From Haematobia irritans (taxonomy: Eukaryota; Arthropoda; Insecta; Diptera; Muscidae), in NCBI RefSeq assembly GCF_050003625.1, contig NC_134398.1:94449674-94513673 (forward strand): a stretch of DNA of 64,000 bases. The letters run 5' to 3'. A program made the translations under genes and the position numbers. Shown here in pieces: positions 60,888 through 64,000 of this stretch; the stretch's first letter is position 1; each line of letters begins with the position of its first letter. Under the pieces are notes generated by a model. The model worked only from the letters and a program-made list of their open reading frames with translations, made no database searches and was not told the origin of the DNA.

Positions 60888-60896
60888 ATGTGGTAA
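60888..60896 (+). repeat. 9-bp target duplication, right
   Basis: ATGTGGTAA, the partner of 56442-56450. Confidence 0.9.
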
Positions 60897-61060
60897 ATGG
60901 TTTGCTGTGCTCAGTAGCCAATCTCCCATCTTCCTCTTCTATAATCTTTGATCCCGACGACAGTGCTCGAGTCGAACATATCGCAAATCTTGGCAACACT
61001 ATAAGTTAAGTCCGACGGTATAATGGCTACTGCTGCTTGTTGTGCGCCTTGCAGACTATA
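60897..61060. other. Flank with a short diverged relative of 55790-55850
   Basis: On the minus strand a frame reads LPRFAICSTRALSSGSKIIE and EEDGRLATEHSKPFTT. The DNA resembles the plus strand at about 55790-55850 (AAAGATTATAGA, GAGGAAGATGGGAGATTGGCT). Source gene unknown; possibly an N-terminal exon. Confidence 0.35.
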
Positions 61061-62858
61061 CTCAATAAACACAAACGTTTGAAAAATGGTAAATTTCAAC
61101 AATTTTTCAAACATTTTTTCAAAGGATTAGTGTAATATTCAATTTGAGAAATTGTTGAGAAAATCGCATTCTCAACAAAAAACAGACATTACCCTCAAGG
61201 CCGGTATGCACCTCTAGCGAAATTTTCGGTAGCAAAAATTTATTTAATTCTACAACAAAAAAAAACAGGGCTGTGTACACAAATTTTAAACCAGCTAATC
61301 GCTTTTAAAAATTGTTAATATATGTTCCAAATATTCCTCAAATAAATTGTTTATTATTTACAGACCTTTTAAAACTTTTACGCACACAATGATTGTAGTA
61401 AATTAAATGTTTGCTGCCAAAATATGCTTTTGACAACCCTGTTATTTTCATTAGAGGTGCGTACCAGCTTACGAAATTGAACGCCACCGAAAATTTCGTT
61501 AGCATAAATAGCAATGCATTTCTTATGGGAATGAAATTTTTCGCTAGAGGTGCATACCGGCCTTCAACAGTAAAATTCAACACATTAGCAATAATTTCTC
61601 AAGTGTTATCCTTCAATTGAAATACATCGCTACTCAATAATTTCTCAAACAATTTTCGATGCGAGTCAAATTAAAAATTAACATCATTGCAAATACTTTT
61701 CAACAAAAATTTGTATGAATGATATTTCCACTTCAAATTGAAAGTCAAAGCCAAAATTCTATGAATTTTGTATAATTTATTAATTTTTGTCAAAATAAAA
61801 TATATAATAATACACTACACTACATAATACACTGCAATACCAATTGAAAAATAATCTTACTAAACATATCAACAAATAAGAACAAAACAACAAAACTTTA
61901 AATAGCTTAAACATTATTTGTAAACTCTTTCGCATTGATAATTCGATTTCCTTCCTGTTGGTGTCATAAAACAGCATTAAAATTTATTAATATGCGGGCA
62001 ATTTGAAATTAGAACGTGCTGGACCGCATGTTAGAATAGATTTCCAGCAGAAGGAATTCACAAAATATCCATTTTAAACTGATAATAGGATGTAAATTAA
62101 ACTGACGATGTGATGCACATTTTCATCCAGAAGTTATTGATTTTAACAATTTGTTGTTTTTAGCAATTTTAATTGGTTGCACTTTGAAATGTTTCTGGAA
62201 ACTTTTTCTTGTCGATAAGCCACTCATTTTTCATTTGTCAGCTTCGTAATGTTAGCAAGAATGTAGCATCCAAAGATATTAGTTTTCTGCAAAGAGATTT
62301 AAATTTAGAGATTTAGTGACTTCTCTAAAGTGTTGATTTAATTTTTCATATAGACTTACCACTTATTATAAACTATTTGAAGCAGTTCCAGTCAATTGTC
62401 CAACTTTTTTCATCGTCAGCTTTTTAATGTTTTCAAGAACGTAGAATTCATAATTTTAGTTTTCTGCAAAGACATATACATTTAGTGACTTCCTTACAGT
62501 TTTATATCATTTTTTTATTTTCACTTACCTATTATTATAAACTATTTGGAGTATATTTAGTTATTTCTCTAAATTTTTCCAATTTTTTTATTTCTTCCAA
62601 TTGACCACGAACAAATAAGTATTGAAAACCACATGGTTTTTTCGTTGCATTTTAGGGTAATGTTTTGTCAAAGTTTTCTCATATTACCTTCAACACCTAT
62701 TCAAAGATTTCATCAACATTTTGGCAAATTGGAAGTAATTCGCAAACAACTTCAAGATGAGCTCTTTCAAGTCAAGTTGAATTTATGTTGAAAATTATAT
62801 TTACCCTCAAACTGGAAAGATGTTGCATTTGAAAAACGCTCATCCTGTGTTTATTGGG
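61061..62858 (-). mobile_element. CCCAATAAACACA transposon copy with nested MITE
   Basis: Reverse orientation; the first base pairs are slightly changed (CTCAATAAAC). 2-bp duplication TA (61059-61060 and 62859-62860). Without the 366-bp MITE it is about 1.43 kb. Confidence 0.85.
61198..61563. mobile_element. PIF/Harbinger-like MITE, copy D (366 bp)
   Basis: Same family as copies A-C. 3-bp duplication TCA (61195-61197 and 61564-61566), verified against the uninterrupted ACCCTCAACAG of the host element. Confidence 0.88.
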
Positions 62859-62861
62859 TAA

Positions 62862-63967
62862 TACTAGGTTCGCACTAGACACGAAATCTCGCTATTTAGA
62901 ACTCAAATCTCTTTACAAATTTCAAGTGTTCGGACTGGCAAAATTACGAGATTTCCTAGATTTGAGGATTTAAGAGCTGTTTGTATATATATCCATAGAT
63001 CAATTAAAATAGAGACATACCTTGACACTTCACCATGTTTTTGTTTATTTGCAGAGCGCAGTCATTCCACTCACTTCCGCAGTCAAGTGACTCAATTTCT
63101 TTTTGAAAAACGAGAATTACCGTACAAATCAGTCAATTTGCATTTCAAAAAAGTTGTGGATGTATAGAATTTTATGTGCTTTTTCAATATTTGGTGATTC
63201 ATCAAAAGAACAAAGGAAAGGAAACAAATTAAAGCCAAATAAAAAAATTACTCAATTGCAGACGTAGGTTAGGTTATGTGGCAGCCCGATGTGTCAGGCT
63301 CACTTAGACTATTCATTCCATTGTGATACCTCAGTGGTGAACTTCTCTCCTATCACTGAGTGCTGCTCGTTTCCATGTTAAACTTAATGACAAGGGACCT
63401 CCTTTTTTATAGCCGAGTCCGAACGGCGTTCCACATTCCAGTGAAACCACTTAGAGAAGCTTTGCAACCCTCAGAAATGTCACCAGCATTACTGAGGTGG
63501 GATAATCCACCGCTGAACAACTTTTTGGTGTTCGGTCGTAGCAGGAATCGAACCCACGACCTTGTGTATGCAAGGCGGGCATGCTAACCATTGCACCACG
63601 GTCGCTCCCAAATTGCAGACGTAAAAGAGCCCTCTACGGTGTGCAGACAAACTACAGCGCTGTGAATTCACTTGAGATGTCTATACCTTAATTGGTCTAT
63701 GGTATATCAATACAAACACAAACCCGTATGTGGGCACGCACACACACACACTCATCTACAAGGAAAATTGGGACAGGGTTGCAAGAAGCGCTTTTTTAGT
63801 ACAAAAACCACAGTTGTACAAGACATACTGTCTTGATGTTGAAAGTGATTTTGTTGAAATCCTCTACAGCCAGCTGACATTTGCCTATTGTAAATCTACC
63901 TAGATCTAGAAGGATTTCGGGCAAAATCCTTGTTTACGAGGATTTCGTGTCTAGTGCGAACGTAGTA
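62862..63967. mobile_element. DNA transposon with TACTAGGTTCGCACTAGACA ends
   Basis: About 28-bp inverted ends (TACTAGGTTCGCACTAGACA against TACTACGTTCGCACTAGACA), with TAA on both sides (62859-62861 and 63968-63970). Total 1106 bp including a nested SINE, 762 bp without it. No transposase. The 3-bp duplication again suggests PIF/Harbinger. Confidence 0.75.
63267..63610 (-). mobile_element. tRNA-derived SINE, near full length (344 bp)
   Basis: The minus strand starts GGAGCGACCGTGGTGCAATGG with an A-box-like GTGCAATGGTTAGC, then a B-box GGTTCGATTCC (63553-63543), a body, and the tail ATCGGGCTGCCACATAACC with CTAACC. A 13-bp target duplication AATTGCAGACGTA (63254-63266 and 63611-63623) is perfect. 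The last 60-70 bp match the 3' end of the LINE at 40820. Transcription would be by RNA polymerase III. Confidence 0.9.
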
Positions 63968-64000
63968 TAATGCTATGGTCCCACCTGAGAATGAAGCCGC

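Noticed and set aside
63543..63605. Candidate functional tRNA gene (A- and B-box present)
   Set aside because: No full cloverleaf; the sequence is the head of a SINE with target duplications and a LINE-like tail.

Overview
The window reads as nuclear DNA of a higher (probably calyptrate) fly. It is AT-rich, with small spliced genes, many kinds of nested transposable elements, long (AT)n tracts, fly-type 150-160 bp tandem repeats and a 100-N scaffold gap. Two host genes look intact. A spliced type I protein arginine methyltransferase resembling Drosophila Art8 lies at 4627-6234 (+), and the ARP2/3 complex subunit ARPC1 lies at 54155-55391 (-). Almost everything else can be assigned to mobile DNA or its remains.

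Layout. 1-2.7 kb: Ty3/gypsy integrase remnant, 57-bp minisatellite and a partial gene-capturing transposon. 2.8-4.5 kb: copies of a non-autonomous DNA transposon family with CCCAATAAACACA ends, one ending 127 bp upstream of the Art8-like start codon. 6.5-7.1 kb: a tRNA-derived SINE split by a MITE. 8.5-14.6 kb: a long (AT)n tract and a decayed CR1/L2-like LINE carrying two nested insertions. 17.5-29.97 kb: mariner, tandem repeats and a large inverted duplication of a Tigger/pogo element centred on (AT)n; its right arm is interrupted by a 1.4-kb TA-flanked element and a complete, probably recent copia retrotransposon (24408-28815). 30.1-31.9 kb: gap and a 600-bp tandem repeat. 32.16-49.66 kb: a second large inverted duplication centred on (AT)n, its right arm carrying a complete LOA/I-group LINE (40820-45834). 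49.8-53.1 kb: another CCCAATAAACACA copy holding a block of 152-bp repeats. 53.7-56.4 kb: degenerate copia RT, ARPC1, unresolved reading frames and a MITE. 56451-60887: a 4.4-kb palindromic transposon bounded by a perfect 9-bp target duplication, carrying intron-containing fragments of two host genes, Rtel1 (Fe-S DNA helicase) and XRN1/pacman (5'-3' exoribonuclease), each in both arms. 61-64 kb: more DNA transposons and a complete tRNA-SINE.

The most notable object is the 56.4-60.9 kb element. Its 9-bp duplication, terminal inverted repeats and captured exon-intron pieces fit a Pack-MULE-like transposon, and its inverted-repeat form could give a hairpin RNA matching Rtel1 and XRN1. The two (AT)n-centred palindromes need caution: (AT)n is its own reverse complement, the arms differ by scattered SNPs, and the large insertions sit in only one arm. 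They may be real, or two haplotypes joined head to head during assembly. Nested insertions can be ordered in time from target-site duplications visible throughout.
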